A stretch of 30,603 bases of DNA from an archaeon (GTDB lineage: Archaea > Halobacteriota > Syntropharchaeia > Alkanophagales > Methanospirareceae), in contig JASEFB010000007.1 of the NCBI GenBank assembly GCA_030019325.1, forward strand, positions 1 through 30,603, given 5' to 3'. The notes under the pieces were generated by a model, which was given only the letters and a program-made list of their open reading frames with translations, was not told where the DNA came from and did not search any database. How positions within the stretch are numbered: position 1 is the stretch's first letter; each line of letters opens with the position of its first letter. Below are positions 14,656 through 22,337 of the stretch, in pieces. Made by a program: the position numbers and the translations under genes.

Positions 14656-14996
14656 TGACAATCAACGTTGAGGAAGGAAAGACAAGAAGGATTGTAAGAA
14701 GGATAAAAGAGAAGAAGGAGGAGTTTTCTAAGCTTTCATCAAGTTTATTCGAGCCTGTAGGAAAGGATCCCTATTACCTGATTCGAGGTAGCAATAGCGC
14801 AGCTCTAAGAAACTTGATAGAATTGCGAGATAACCTTGATGCATTTACCCACGAGGAGGCTCACTGGATTGCATCGTGGTTAGAATATCTTGGTGATAAG
14901 GAGAGTGCAACTCGGCTAAGAGAAATGCCTGAAAAGTTCAAGGAAATCATCGTGGAGCGTTGCAATGAGCTGAGAGAATTTTACTATCGAAAATAA
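14655..14996 (+). CDS. Stand-alone DUF5752-like protein
   Basis: A 113-residue soluble protein overlapping the preceding stop by one base (TAATG). Its second half, about residues 40-95 (YYLIRGSNSAALRNLIELRD, then HWIASWLEYLGDKESATRLR), has the DUF5752 pattern of a strand, a helix with xLxELxxxL and W(I/L)xxxLGDxxxAxxL. This resembles the C-terminal domain of the preceding gene product (FAAWIKDVFRDQELANEV). The N-terminal 35 residues are basic. The two proteins may interact with the same partner or polysaccharide. No catalytic residue is evident and the match is by eye, so family assignment is tentative; that it is a real gene is well supported by its tight packing (three bases to the next). 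Confidence 0.75.
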   Translation: MTINVEEGKTRRIVRRIKEKKEEFSKLSSSLFEPVGKDPYYLIRGSNSAALRNLIELRDNLDAFTHEEAHWIASWLEYLGDKESATRLREMPEKFKEIIVERCNELREFYYRK

Positions 14997-14999
14997 CAA

Positions 15000-16112
15000 A
15001 TGAGAATAGCATTGTTCAGTTGGGAATCCTTGCATTCAATTGCGGTAGGCGGTGTCGCACCGCATGTCACTGAGCTTGCCGCAGCTCTTCAAAGAGCGGG
15101 AAATGAAGTGCATGTGTTCACAAGGATGGGAAATGGACAGCAGCATTATGAGGCGATAGCCGGAGTGCATTACCACCGCTGCCCTTACGACTGGAATCCC
15201 AATTTCATGATGGAAATGAACAATATGTGCCGCTCCTTCGCTTACCACTTCTTCCAGATTGAGAATGTATCAGGCACTTTTGACATCATTCATGGACACG
15301 ACTGGATGACAGTGAATGCACTTGCGGAGATAAGGAATGCAAGAGGCAAGAAGACCGTTTTCACGCTTCACTCAACCGAATACGGAAGATGTGGGAATGT
15401 TTTTCACGAAGGTTGCTCAAGAGATATAAGAAATCTCGAATGGTCTGGTGGATTCATCGCCGATAAAATAATAACAACTTCAGAAACGATAAAGAACGAA
15501 GCTAAGTGGATATACAACTTCGAGGACTGGAAAATAGCGATGATACCGAATGGGGTTTCGTTGCAGAAGTTCAATGGGTTCATTGACCCATGGAGCGTGA
15601 AGAAATGGCATAGCGTTGGCGTTTTGGATCCGGTTTGCTTATTTGTGGGAAGGATGGTCGTCCAGAAAGGAGCGGATTTGCTATTAGAGGCAATTCCTTC
15701 TGTTTTAGCTGAGTTTCCCACTGCGAAGTTCTTTTTCATCGGTGACGGATACATGAGAAGTGATTTAGAACATAGAGCTTGGGAGCTTGGCGTCCACCAT
15801 GCATGCCGATTCTTAGGCTATGTCCTGGATGGCGAACTCGTAAATTTCTACAAGGCATGCGATATGGTATGCATACCATCGAGGAATGAGCCATTTGGGA
15901 TAGTTGCGTTGGAAGCATGGGCTGCTGAAAAGCCAATCGTGGTAACTCATAATGGCTTCGATTACGTTTGGCACGATGTAAACGGGCTGAAGGTATATGC
16001 CAATCCGAATTCGATCGCATGGGGAATAAAGAGCACATTTTCCAATTTCGAGGGGGCGAGGTGGATAGGCTCGAACGGAAGGAAGACTGCGGAAGGATTT
16101 TTTGGGGGATAA
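15000..16112 (+). CDS. GT4 glycosyltransferase (glycogen-synthase-like), 3' end frameshifted
   Basis: A cytosolic GT-B glycosyltransferase transferring sugar from an NDP-sugar. N-terminal domain: RIALFSWESLHSIAVGGVAP (the GG acceptor loop), then FDIIHGHDWMT and VFTLHSTEYGR. C-terminal domain: IPNGVSLQKF, LFVGRMVVQKGADLL and EPFGIVALEAWAAEKPIV (donor-binding E-x7-E). GT4 enzymes with HGHDWMT resemble archaeal glycogen synthases. The frame stops at 16112 after EGFFGG. One base later in frame the sequence continues WGDNIAKMTMGVYEEIMGW to TGA 16168-16170, the expected C-terminal helix. The slip lies in a T6G5 run (16098-16108), so it is a sequencing error, a real frameshift or programmed slippage. 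Start ATG 15000, three bases after the previous stop. Confidence 0.9.
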   Translation: MRIALFSWESLHSIAVGGVAPHVTELAAALQRAGNEVHVFTRMGNGQQHYEAIAGVHYHRCPYDWNPNFMMEMNNMCRSFAYHFFQIENVSGTFDIIHGHDWMTVNALAEIRNARGKKTVFTLHSTEYGRCGNVFHEGCSRDIRNLEWSGGFIADKIITTSETIKNEAKWIYNFEDWKIAMIPNGVSLQKFNGFIDPWSVKKWHSVGVLDPVCLFVGRMVVQKGADLLLEAIPSVLAEFPTAKFFFIGDGYMRSDLEHRAWELGVHHACRFLGYVLDGELVNFYKACDMVCIPSRNEPFGIVALEAWAAEKPIVVTHNGFDYVWHDVNGLKVYANPNSIAWGIKSTFSNFEGARWIGSNGRKTAEGFFGG

Positions 16113-16166
16113 TATCGCAAAAATGACGATGGGAGTTTATGAAGAAATCATGGGATGGTCGAAGAT

Positions 16167-18077
16167 ATGACAATGGAAGAGGTATTGCTGGTTGAAGTAT
16201 CAAATGAGGTGTGCAATAAAGTAGGCGGAATATACGGCGTACTTGCTTCAAAGGCGGACGTGATGATGGAAAAATTCCCAAACTACTTGACCGTTGGGCT
16301 GTACAACCATGCAACATCACCACACGATTTCTTGCCGAGGACACCGCCTGTCGAGATAGATGACGTGCTCAGAACACTTTTAAATGATGGTATTCAGGCT
16401 TATTATGGGAGCTGGAAAGGTGGAAGAAGCGCACCCACCGTTCTGTTAGATACCCATGATTATATGAACCGGATGGCATCGGATGAAAATTATAACAGAA
16501 CTATTTTGGGAGCGGCTTCAGATCGTCGGGATGACATCCCCCCGATATATTATGTTATCAAAAGAAGGAACTGGGAGCGTTTCAGGATTGATAGCTATAC
16601 TACTGATTTTTTTTATAATGAAGCGATTACATGGTCTGAAGCGGCTGGCTATCTGATAGAGTTGTTATTGAAAACACCACTGTATAAGGATAAAAAAGCG
16701 GTAGTCATCGCGCATGAGTGGCTATCTGCGGGTATCATATTTAGAAAAAAGGTATTTGACTTACCCTACCACACTATTTTCGTTACCCATGCGACATCGC
16801 ATGGAAGAGCAGATAGTGCGGCGGGCGTTAATGTTGCGATGAAGGTTCGAGGAGGATTGGCAAAAGGTCTTCAGGGAACAACCGTAAGCGCTTACGAAAG
16901 AGGTGTGCAGGCAATTCACTTCACGGAAATTGCAGCGGCTGAAAATAGCGATCTTTTCGCCACAGTATCTCAATCAGTTGCACATGAAGCCACATACTAT
17001 CTCGGCAAATCGCCTGATATTATTCTGACAAATGGCATTCGGATGCCCGAGGGAAGGGACTTCGGGGATATTCTGAGAATACACTCGGTGCATAAGGAAA
17101 GGATACGGGAATTTATGCAGGCGGTTCTCTCACCATACTGTAGTGTGAAGGGTTGTATGATGAGGCAGGAGAGTTTGATTGTGATGACCTCCGGAAGATA
17201 CGAGTTTGTGAACAAAGGTTTTGACCTTTATATCAGAGCGTTAGCAAAGTTGAATGAAGAACTGCGCGGCATTGAACATGCTAAGCCGGTATACGCGTTC
17301 ATGCTGGTGCCTTCACGGACGAAAGGGCTGAATGAAAATGTGTTGACGGCGACCGCGCAGTATCGCAGGCTTAGAAGCATGCTTGAACCCGTTTCGAAAT
17401 ATATCAGTGAGATACTGACACAGGCAATCGCGCAGAACGACAGGTCCATTCAGGATAAAAGCATAAAAGAGCTGCTCGGTAAGGATGTAACGATAGAGGA
17501 GATTTTGGAGGATGCATTTGAGATCCCCGAAGCGTTAAAGAGAAATGAATTCCCACCCATTGCCACGCATGATTATGATTATGAGAAAGACCCCCTAATG
17601 GACTTGTGTTGGCAGTTAGGGCTGAGAAATAGGGAACAGGATAACGTGAAAGTGATGATTATACCATCCTATCTCAATGCGAACAGGGGACCATTGTATT
17701 TGAGCTATATGGACTTTGTGAATGGGTGTGATGTGGGCATATTTCCGAGTAGATATGAGCCGTTTGGGTTAACACCCGTTGAAGCGGCGATAAATGGGTG
17801 TATAGCGGTCACGAGTGACCTTTCGGGATTGGGCGAGGAACTTAGAGCTATGGGCAAGGGTGATGAGAAGGACGGGATTGATGTGTTGCCGCTCATGAAT
17901 AAGAGTGATGATGAAATTACCGATACCTTGAAAAATTTCTTGATGCTTTTGAGCGAAATGCCATACGAGGAGCTCCTCGCATTGAAAAGAAAGGCATATC
18001 AGTTAGCAGGGAGTTTCTCATGGCATGCGAAGATCGAAAACTATGTCGCTGCGGTTGAAAAGGTGGTTTATCATTAA
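16167..18077 (+). CDS. GT3-family glycogen synthase
   Basis: At about 636 residues this matches the eukaryote-type (GT3) glycogen synthase, which elongates alpha-1,4-glucan. Marks: LLVEVSNEVCNKVGGIYGVL near the N-terminus (the KVGGI donor loop), AHEWLSAG, FVTHATSHGR, GGLAKGL, LTNGIRMP, MTSGRYEFVNKGFD (Arg and Lys for phosphate) and the C-terminal GIFPSRYEPFGLTPVEA. There is no regulatory Arg cluster as in animal enzymes. Two different synthases, GT4 and GT3, thus lie side by side. ATG 16155 is possible, but ATG 16167 overlaps the restored GT4 stop as ATGA and is chosen. The spacer after the stop has TTTTTTG and a second T7 run, a likely terminator. Confidence 0.93.
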   Translation: MTMEEVLLVEVSNEVCNKVGGIYGVLASKADVMMEKFPNYLTVGLYNHATSPHDFLPRTPPVEIDDVLRTLLNDGIQAYYGSWKGGRSAPTVLLDTHDYMNRMASDENYNRTILGAASDRRDDIPPIYYVIKRRNWERFRIDSYTTDFFYNEAITWSEAAGYLIELLLKTPLYKDKKAVVIAHEWLSAGIIFRKKVFDLPYHTIFVTHATSHGRADSAAGVNVAMKVRGGLAKGLQGTTVSAYERGVQAIHFTEIAAAENSDLFATVSQSVAHEATYYLGKSPDIILTNGIRMPEGRDFGDILRIHSVHKERIREFMQAVLSPYCSVKGCMMRQESLIVMTSGRYEFVNKGFDLYIRALAKLNEELRGIEHAKPVYAFMLVPSRTKGLNENVLTATAQYRRLRSMLEPVSKYISEILTQAIAQNDRSIQDKSIKELLGKDVTIEEILEDAFEIPEALKRNEFPPIATHDYDYEKDPLMDLCWQLGLRNREQDNVKVMIIPSYLNANRGPLYLSYMDFVNGCDVGIFPSRYEPFGLTPVEAAINGCIAVTSDLSGLGEELRAMGKGDEKDGIDVLPLMNKSDDEITDTLKNFLMLLSEMPYEELLALKRKAYQLAGSFSWHAKIENYVAAVEKVVYH

Positions 18078-18261
18078 TATTTTTTGTTAGGTTTTTTTCG
18101 GAAGGGGTCTCCGCTACCAGAGGACAATCAAAGTGATTATTTTTGTTTCTTCCTAAAAATTGAAAAGCCTTTGAAGTTATCCATTTGACTGTTAGAGGGT
18201 TATGAGCCCTACTTTACTTTTGGATCTACTGTATACACTGAGATAATCAAAAGCAAGTCTC

Positions 18262-18876
18262 TTATGAAGTTGGAGAGATATTTGGCAACATGGGTTTATT
18301 GTTATCCCGATGCCATAAGGGGATGGACGTTAATTTATAGATTCTAATCCTCTTGTTGTCAAATACTTTTTCAAATCCCTCAATTTGTTCACCATAAATC
18401 ATCTTCATCCCGACTGTTGCTTTCTTTACAACTGACCTCCTTTCAATTTTCTCGTAGGTAATGGTAGGCGTGATATAATCCATGGGATTTTTTCCGGCAA
18501 CTGAAGCTATAATCCCAAATTTATAGACATCAGAGGGATATGCCACGAGCACGTAATCGACATTACAGTTTCTCGCTATTTCTACAGATTCTACCTCGTT
18601 TTCGGCAATGAAAAAATTGGCTATGGGTTCTTCTTTCATCACACGGTTTCTACGGCTGAGTTTTTCCACGCTATCTGTATGGCTCCACCATGTCAAAACC
18701 ATTGTATTATCCTCTGTGTGGTTACCAAGCCAGTTATAGCCCGTTCTATCCTTTACCCAATTGTATAAACCCACTCCTGCAAAAGGTAGTATAAGGAATA
18801 GAGTAAAAGCTAGGAAAATTGCAAGCAGAGCATACCAGGGATCACCTCCATAAAACTGGGGATCAGGATTACTCAT
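18262..18876 (-). CDS. Membrane-anchored protein resembling the C-terminal domain of oligosaccharyltransferase AglB
   Basis: 204 residues: one membrane helix (about 14-37), then a probably extracytoplasmic domain. Parts resemble the soluble C-terminal part of AglB/Stt3: GNHTEDNTMVLTWWSHTDSV, in which WWSHT occupies the position of the catalytic WWDYG motif; NFFIAENEVESVEIARNCNV; and DYVLVAYPSDVYKFG with IASVAGK. The multi-helix catalytic N-terminal part of AglB (usually 700-900 residues in total) is absent and the Asp-Tyr-Gly is replaced, so it should not be an active transferase. It could be a fragment or a derived binding protein. Start ATG 18876 has a good AGGGGAG; an AT-rich aaatatatattttaaa lies upstream near 18910. 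The similarity is recognised by eye, hence moderate confidence. Confidence 0.55.
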   Translation of the reverse strand: MSNPDPQFYGGDPWYALLAIFLAFTLFLILPFAGVGLYNWVKDRTGYNWLGNHTEDNTMVLTWWSHTDSVEKLSRRNRVMKEEPIANFFIAENEVESVEIARNCNVDYVLVAYPSDVYKFGIIASVAGKNPMDYITPTITYEKIERRSVVKKATVGMKMIYGEQIEGFEKVFDNKRIRIYKLTSIPLWHRDNNKPMLPNISPTS

Positions 18877-18978
18877 ATACTTTTCTCCCCTCTAGTTCAA
18901 TATTGATTTTTTAAAATATATATTTTTCTGTGATGGTTCCAAAATATCAAACCAAAATTTGAACAGTTAACTATTCTG

Positions 18979-20076
18979 TTACAAAGTTTTCGCTTTCGCG
19001 TGCTTCAACGCAGTGCGTAATACCTCGGTCGTTTCATCCATTGTTCTCTTGTCCACCGGATAGGGTACGCCATCTTTTCCGCCAAATGCGAACGAGAACT
19101 TAACCGGGTCTCGCCAGCTCGGCGGCTCACCATAGATCAACTCAGCGATAAGCGCTAAAGCACGCACGGTCGCCGGTCCCACGCCCCGTACGCATAAAAA
19201 CTGCTCGTAATTTTCCGGCTGCTTCTCGTAGGCCACACGGAGCGCATCCCAGTTCACTCTTCGTGGCAATCGGTATAATAACTCTTCACTTTTCGGTTTG
19301 AATTCAACCGTTGGGATGAAACCGAACTCAAAAAGCGTTCTTTGCCCGCTCCTTATCCTCTTATCACCACTGCCGCTGAGCTCTTTATAAACTCGCTTTA
19401 ATTCGCCCGGCTCGGTCTTCGCAAGGTCAATAGACGTCCCCCTGCATCCCCTGCTCTCTTTCGCAGTCATGTCCAGCACATTATCCTGCAGGATACCAAT
19501 AATTCCCTGGTGCGGCTCCTCCTCATACCTCTTTACCGAAGAAGAGAGCCAGTGATATCTCCTCGCATACTGGTCCCGGGGATTCATCCCCTGCTGGATT
19601 ACCGCCCATTCACCTTTCTCAGAGATGAACATCGAATGATGGTACAGCTGATAGCCATCCTGTATACACGCGTTATCCACCTTCGCGGATATTCTGCTTG
19701 CATATTTCAGCTCCTCCAGCTTTCCATCGCTGAGCTTTAACTTCTCGCCCAGTGCATCGATATCTGATAACGTATTTCTCGACGCCTTACCCTTCCCACC
19801 AGCAATACCGAGACCAAATTCCTCAGGGTCAATAACCGATTTCAAAACGCCACACACCACCGTCGTAGTTCCGCTGCTATGCCAGTCATAAGCCAATGCG
19901 CAGGAGAGCGATTGAAACCAGAGCGGATCAGCCAATTTCTCTATCGCGCCATTTACACCATATTCATCGACGATCACCTCGAAGATAGCATGAGCTAAAC
20001 TCTTCATTCGCTTCAGCAGCCAATGCGGTGCTTTTCCACCGTGAAGTGGCAAATCTACTACGCCCTGCTTCTTCAA
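18979..20076 (-). CDS. DUF763-family protein
   Basis: A 365-residue cytosolic protein matching DUF763: MKKQGVVDLPLHGGKAPHWL at the start, a central YHHSMFISEKGEWAVIQQGM with NPRDQYARRYHWLS, and a helix-hairpin-helix-like segment FLCVRGVGPATVRALALIAE at about residues 295-315, followed by FAFGGKDGVPYPVDKRTMDE. The family is widespread in archaea and some thermophiles; the HhH hints at nucleic-acid binding, but the role is unknown. The start is TTG 20076, overlapping the rpl15e stop as TTGA. The family's usual start (MKR/K.G..DLPLHGGKAP) confirms it. Translational coupling to L15e is likely. Confidence 0.9.
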   Translation of the reverse strand: MKKQGVVDLPLHGGKAPHWLLKRMKSLAHAIFEVIVDEYGVNGAIEKLADPLWFQSLSCALAYDWHSSGTTTVVCGVLKSVIDPEEFGLGIAGGKGKASRNTLSDIDALGEKLKLSDGKLEELKYASRISAKVDNACIQDGYQLYHHSMFISEKGEWAVIQQGMNPRDQYARRYHWLSSSVKRYEEEPHQGIIGILQDNVLDMTAKESRGCRGTSIDLAKTEPGELKRVYKELSGSGDKRIRSGQRTLFEFGFIPTVEFKPKSEELLYRLPRRVNWDALRVAYEKQPENYEQFLCVRGVGPATVRALALIAELIYGEPPSWRDPVKFSFAFGGKDGVPYPVDKRTMDETTEVLRTALKHAKAKTL

Positions 20077-20603
20077 CGCGTCAGACCCCTTCCCTTCTTA
20101 CCTGCTGAGGTCTTCCCTCTAAAAACCCTTCCTTTATGTGAAGAGCTGCAAATCCAATTCAAATTCTTATCTGATTGTATCTCCGGATTGGCAGGCTCAA
20201 CGAGGATAATTTCATACCATTTCCTTTTTCCATCCTCGGCTACCCAGTAAGAATTAAGAACCTCCGTATTTGGATATTTTCTCGCAGCGCGCTCCTCAGC
20301 TATTCGCTGCAGGCTCTTTCCAGGTGTTAGTTTATGCACGCCCATCCCTTTCGTTTTCCTTCCGCCCTTCGGTCTTGATTTCCTCCGCCCACCCCTTCTT
20401 ACCTTTGCTCTCACTACGATGATGCCATGTTTCGCTTTATACCCTAAAGAACGTGCTCTGTCCAATCTCGTTGGTCTTTCTAACCTTATAACTGCTGGCT
20501 CCTTCCTCCAGTCTTCCAATCGTTTCTGCCGAAGCTCTCCTACATACGAGGCTTTCGGGCTCTTCCATGCATCCCCTATATAGCTATAAAAGGACTTGCT
20601 CAT
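20073..20603 (-). CDS. rpl15e: Large ribosomal subunit protein L15e
   Basis: 176 residues, typical length for L15e, a basic protein of the archaeal/eukaryotic large subunit. Marks: YSYIGDAWKSPKASYVGELR at the N-terminus, VIRLERPTRLDRARSLGYKA, GIIVVRAKVRRGGRRKSRP and, near the end, LNWICSSSHKGRVFRGKTSA. A GGGAG ribosome site precedes ATG 20603, and a TATA box (CCTATAAATATG on the coding strand, about 20685) lies upstream, so transcription diverges from Lsm. The downstream DUF763 gene overlaps its stop codon. Confidence 0.98.
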   Translation of the reverse strand: MSKSFYSYIGDAWKSPKASYVGELRQKRLEDWRKEPAVIRLERPTRLDRARSLGYKAKHGIIVVRAKVRRGGRRKSRPKGGRKTKGMGVHKLTPGKSLQRIAEERAARKYPNTEVLNSYWVAEDGKRKWYEIILVEPANPEIQSDKNLNWICSSSHKGRVFRGKTSAGKKGRGLTR

Positions 20604-20741
20604 TTTTCTGTTCTCCCTGCCCTGAAAAGATACCTGAGAATAAATAATATAGGAAGAAAAATAAAGATATATGCGATGGTGTCATATTTATAGGATACAG
20701 CTAGCAAGTAGCCCAGTAAAAAGTAAAGAAAAAGAAGAGTG

Positions 20742-21047
20742 ATGAACATGGTGAATAAGCCTAAACCGTTAGATTTATTGAATAAATCGCTCAAATCACC
20801 GGTTATCGTGAGAATCAGAGGAGGCAGAGAATTTAGAGGAACATTGGAGGGATACGACCTGCACATGAACTTGATCTTAAGCGATGCAGAAGAGTTGAAC
20901 AGTGACGCTTCGGTCAAGAGCATTGTCGGAGAAATTCTGATGCGGGGTGATAATGTGGTCTATATCTCGCCTACAGTGAGAAGAGATACAGAAAAAGAGG
21001 AGAGTGAGGGTAAAGGTAAGGAAGCAGGAGAGAAGGAGCAATGGTAA
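20742..21047 (+). CDS. Sm-like RNA-binding protein (Lsm/SmAP)
   Basis: About 101 residues with the two Sm motifs: PVIVRIRGGREFRGTLEGYD (Sm1) with MNLIL, and GEILMRGDNVVYISP (Sm2, with the RGDNV). Archaeal Lsm proteins form heptameric rings binding U-rich RNA. The C-terminal 25 residues are a charged Glu/Lys/Gly tail. Three starts are close together (GTG 20739, ATG 20742, ATG 20748); a GAAGAG ribosome site at 20734-20739 fits ATG 20748 or 20742. The stop overlaps the start of L37e (ATGGTAA), the common archaeal pairing, so they are one operon. Confidence 0.95.
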   Translation: MNMVNKPKPLDLLNKSLKSPVIVRIRGGREFRGTLEGYDLHMNLILSDAEELNSDASVKSIVGEILMRGDNVVYISPTVRRDTEKEESEGKGKEAGEKEQW

Positions 21048-21208
21048 AGGGAACACCTTCGATGGGCAAGAGGCAAAAGAGATCGCACATAAAGTGCAGA
21101 AGATGTGGCAGTGTCTCTTTTAGTTTGCATGAAAAATACTGTGTTGCATGCGGGTTTGGGAAAACGAGGAGGATGAGAGAGTATAGATGGAAAATGAGGA
21201 AGCCGTGA
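21041..21208 (+). CDS. rpl37e: Large ribosomal subunit protein L37e
   Basis: 55 residues encoded by a short frame overlapping the end of the Lsm gene by seven bases. It reads MVKGTPSMGKRQKRSHIKCR, then a CxxC (CRRC), a second Cys pair CVACGFGKTRR, and WKMRKP at the end. L37e is a four-Cys zinc-ribbon protein of the archaeal/eukaryotic large subunit. Its size (55-62 residues) and all conserved positions fit. An AGGAGAGAAGGAG region upstream, at the end of the Lsm gene, provides the ribosome site. A tRNA gene starts 22 bases after the stop. Confidence 0.97.
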   Translation: MVKGTPSMGKRQKRSHIKCRRCGSVSFSLHEKYCVACGFGKTRRMREYRWKMRKP

Positions 21209-21230
21209 AGCAAAAAGCGCCTGTGGCCGA

Positions 21231-21315
21231 GCCGAGGTAGCTTAGCGGACTAAAGCGCCGGCCTTGAGAGCCGGTGTCCCTTTGGGACACAAGGGTTCAA
21301 ATCCCTTCCTCGGCG
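21231..21315 (+). tRNA. tRNA-Ser (anticodon UGA)
   Basis: Acceptor arms GCCGAGG (21231-21237) and CCTCGGC (21308-21314) pair fully, with discriminator G at 21315. The D arm contains AGCGG. Anticodon stem CCGGC/GCCGG encloses CTTGAGA with anticodon TGA at 21265-21267. The long variable arm TGTCCC-ttt-GGGACA marks a class II tRNA, and the T arm is AAGGG-TTCAAAT-CCCTT. CCA is not encoded and TTTT follows directly. It sits between L37e and aIF2-beta and may be co-transcribed with the ribosomal-protein operon. Confidence 0.97.
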
Positions 21316-21371
21316 TTTTCTTGGGGGCTTAAGGCTTAACTTAAACTTATTACTGAGTGAGGAAAGCTAAA

Positions 21372-21800
21372 ATGGAAGAATATGTTAATCTTTTGGACAG
21401 GGCTTTGAGACAACTACCGATGGTAAAGACCAGCGACTCGCGGTTCACTCTCCCCTCACTAAAAGTCTTCACCGAGGGAAAGACCACGATATTTGACAAT
21501 TTTGATGTGATCTGTAATTACATAAACCGAGAAAAGGAGCACGTAATGAAATTTTTGCTGAACGAACTGGGTACAGCAGGTAAGATAACAGGCGATAGGG
21601 TAATTTTCCAAGGAAGGTTCTCGACGGAAGAGGTAGAGCATCAAATTCAGCGATATATAGATGAATATGTACTCTGCTGGGAATGTAAGAAACCTGATAC
21701 ACACTTTGCGAAGATAGACCGTATTTGGGTGCTGAAGTGTGATGCATGCGGTGCTTTTCGTCCTATCATAAAGAGAAGAGGAGGAAAGGTAACGAAATAG
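21372..21800 (+). CDS. eif2b: Translation initiation factor aIF2, beta subunit
   Basis: 142 residues, usual for archaeal aIF2-beta, part of the trimer that brings initiator tRNA to the ribosome. Visible are MEEYVNLLDRALRQLP, FTLPSLKVFTEGKTTIFDNF, YINREKEHVMKFLLNELGT (the central helix), and a C-terminal zinc ribbon with CWEC and CDAC, spaced by KPDTHFAKIDRIWVLK. In-frame GTG 21357 is possible but ATG 21372, behind GAGGAAAG, fits the family. A TATA-like CTTAAACTTATTAC precedes it (about 21335-21350). It converges with the UPF0179 gene. Confidence 0.97.
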   Translation: MEEYVNLLDRALRQLPMVKTSDSRFTLPSLKVFTEGKTTIFDNFDVICNYINREKEHVMKFLLNELGTAGKITGDRVIFQGRFSTEEVEHQIQRYIDEYVLCWECKKPDTHFAKIDRIWVLKCDACGAFRPIIKRRGGKVTK

Positions 21801-21811
21801 CGTTGCAATTC

Positions 21812-22312
21812 TTATTTCGCTCCTTCCCTACGCACTGCCACCACCTTTAAAATCCATCCCTCTTTACATTCAGATGGTGCATCACCGATCACGTCTAAAA
21901 TGGTACAGCTATCGCCCTCTCTTAGACCCGGTGGATGGCACGAGTCAAACAGCTCACAATCAGATTCTTTGCACCCAAGGTCTTCAAAAGCAAATTTGGA
22001 GTTCTTGAACGCATACGTCGCATCTATTGCCACCATTATACTCGGTTCTGCTACTTCTACCACACATACACCATCTTCGTGAATGGAACACCCATGTTTC
22101 ATTTCATTTCTTACTTTCTCTATCTTGTACCTCCTGCCAACCTCAAGGTTCGTGCACGAATTTTTCAACCTGCACTCTTCACATTTCTTAGATGGGCCCA
22201 AAAAAATGAACTCTTCCCCTTCTTTCGCCAATTTGGCACCAATTAACGTTACAATTCTTCCCTCTTCCATCTCTTTATCTTTAATTTGGTCCATAATCAA
22301 CCCATTATCCAT
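21812..22312 (-). CDS. UPF0179-family Cys-rich protein
   Basis: A 166-residue cytosolic protein matching UPF0179, found mostly in methanogens and halophiles with unknown function. It has many ordered Cys: CEECRLKNSC, HGCSIHEDGVC, GCKESDCELFDSC and SEC near the end, enough to bind iron-sulfur clusters or zinc. Internal strands VTLIGAKLAKEGEEFIFLG and ILDVIGDAPSE fit the family. ATG 22312 has AAGGAG at the right distance; an alternative ATG just upstream of MEEGRIV would cut an extra 14-residue lead. It follows egsA by 25 bases on the same strand, so they are probably one transcript. Confidence 0.88.
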   Translation of the reverse strand: MDNGLIMDQIKDKEMEEGRIVTLIGAKLAKEGEEFIFLGPSKKCEECRLKNSCTNLEVGRRYKIEKVRNEMKHGCSIHEDGVCVVEVAEPSIMVAIDATYAFKNSKFAFEDLGCKESDCELFDSCHPPGLREGDSCTILDVIGDAPSECKEGWILKVVAVRREGAK

Positions 22313-22337
22313 TTCTCTCCTTCTCTTTTAGTCCCTC

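Noticed and set aside
15736..16344. 202-residue minus-strand frame across the GT4/GT3 junction
   Set aside because: It is antisense to two well-supported enzymes; low-complexity Pro/Ser/Arg content typical of shadow frames.
20600..20749. 49-residue membrane-like frame on the minus strand overlapping the rpl15e start as ATGA
   Set aside because: A good TATA box for rpl15e lies inside it (about 20685) and it starts within the Lsm gene, so it is probably not transcribed whole.
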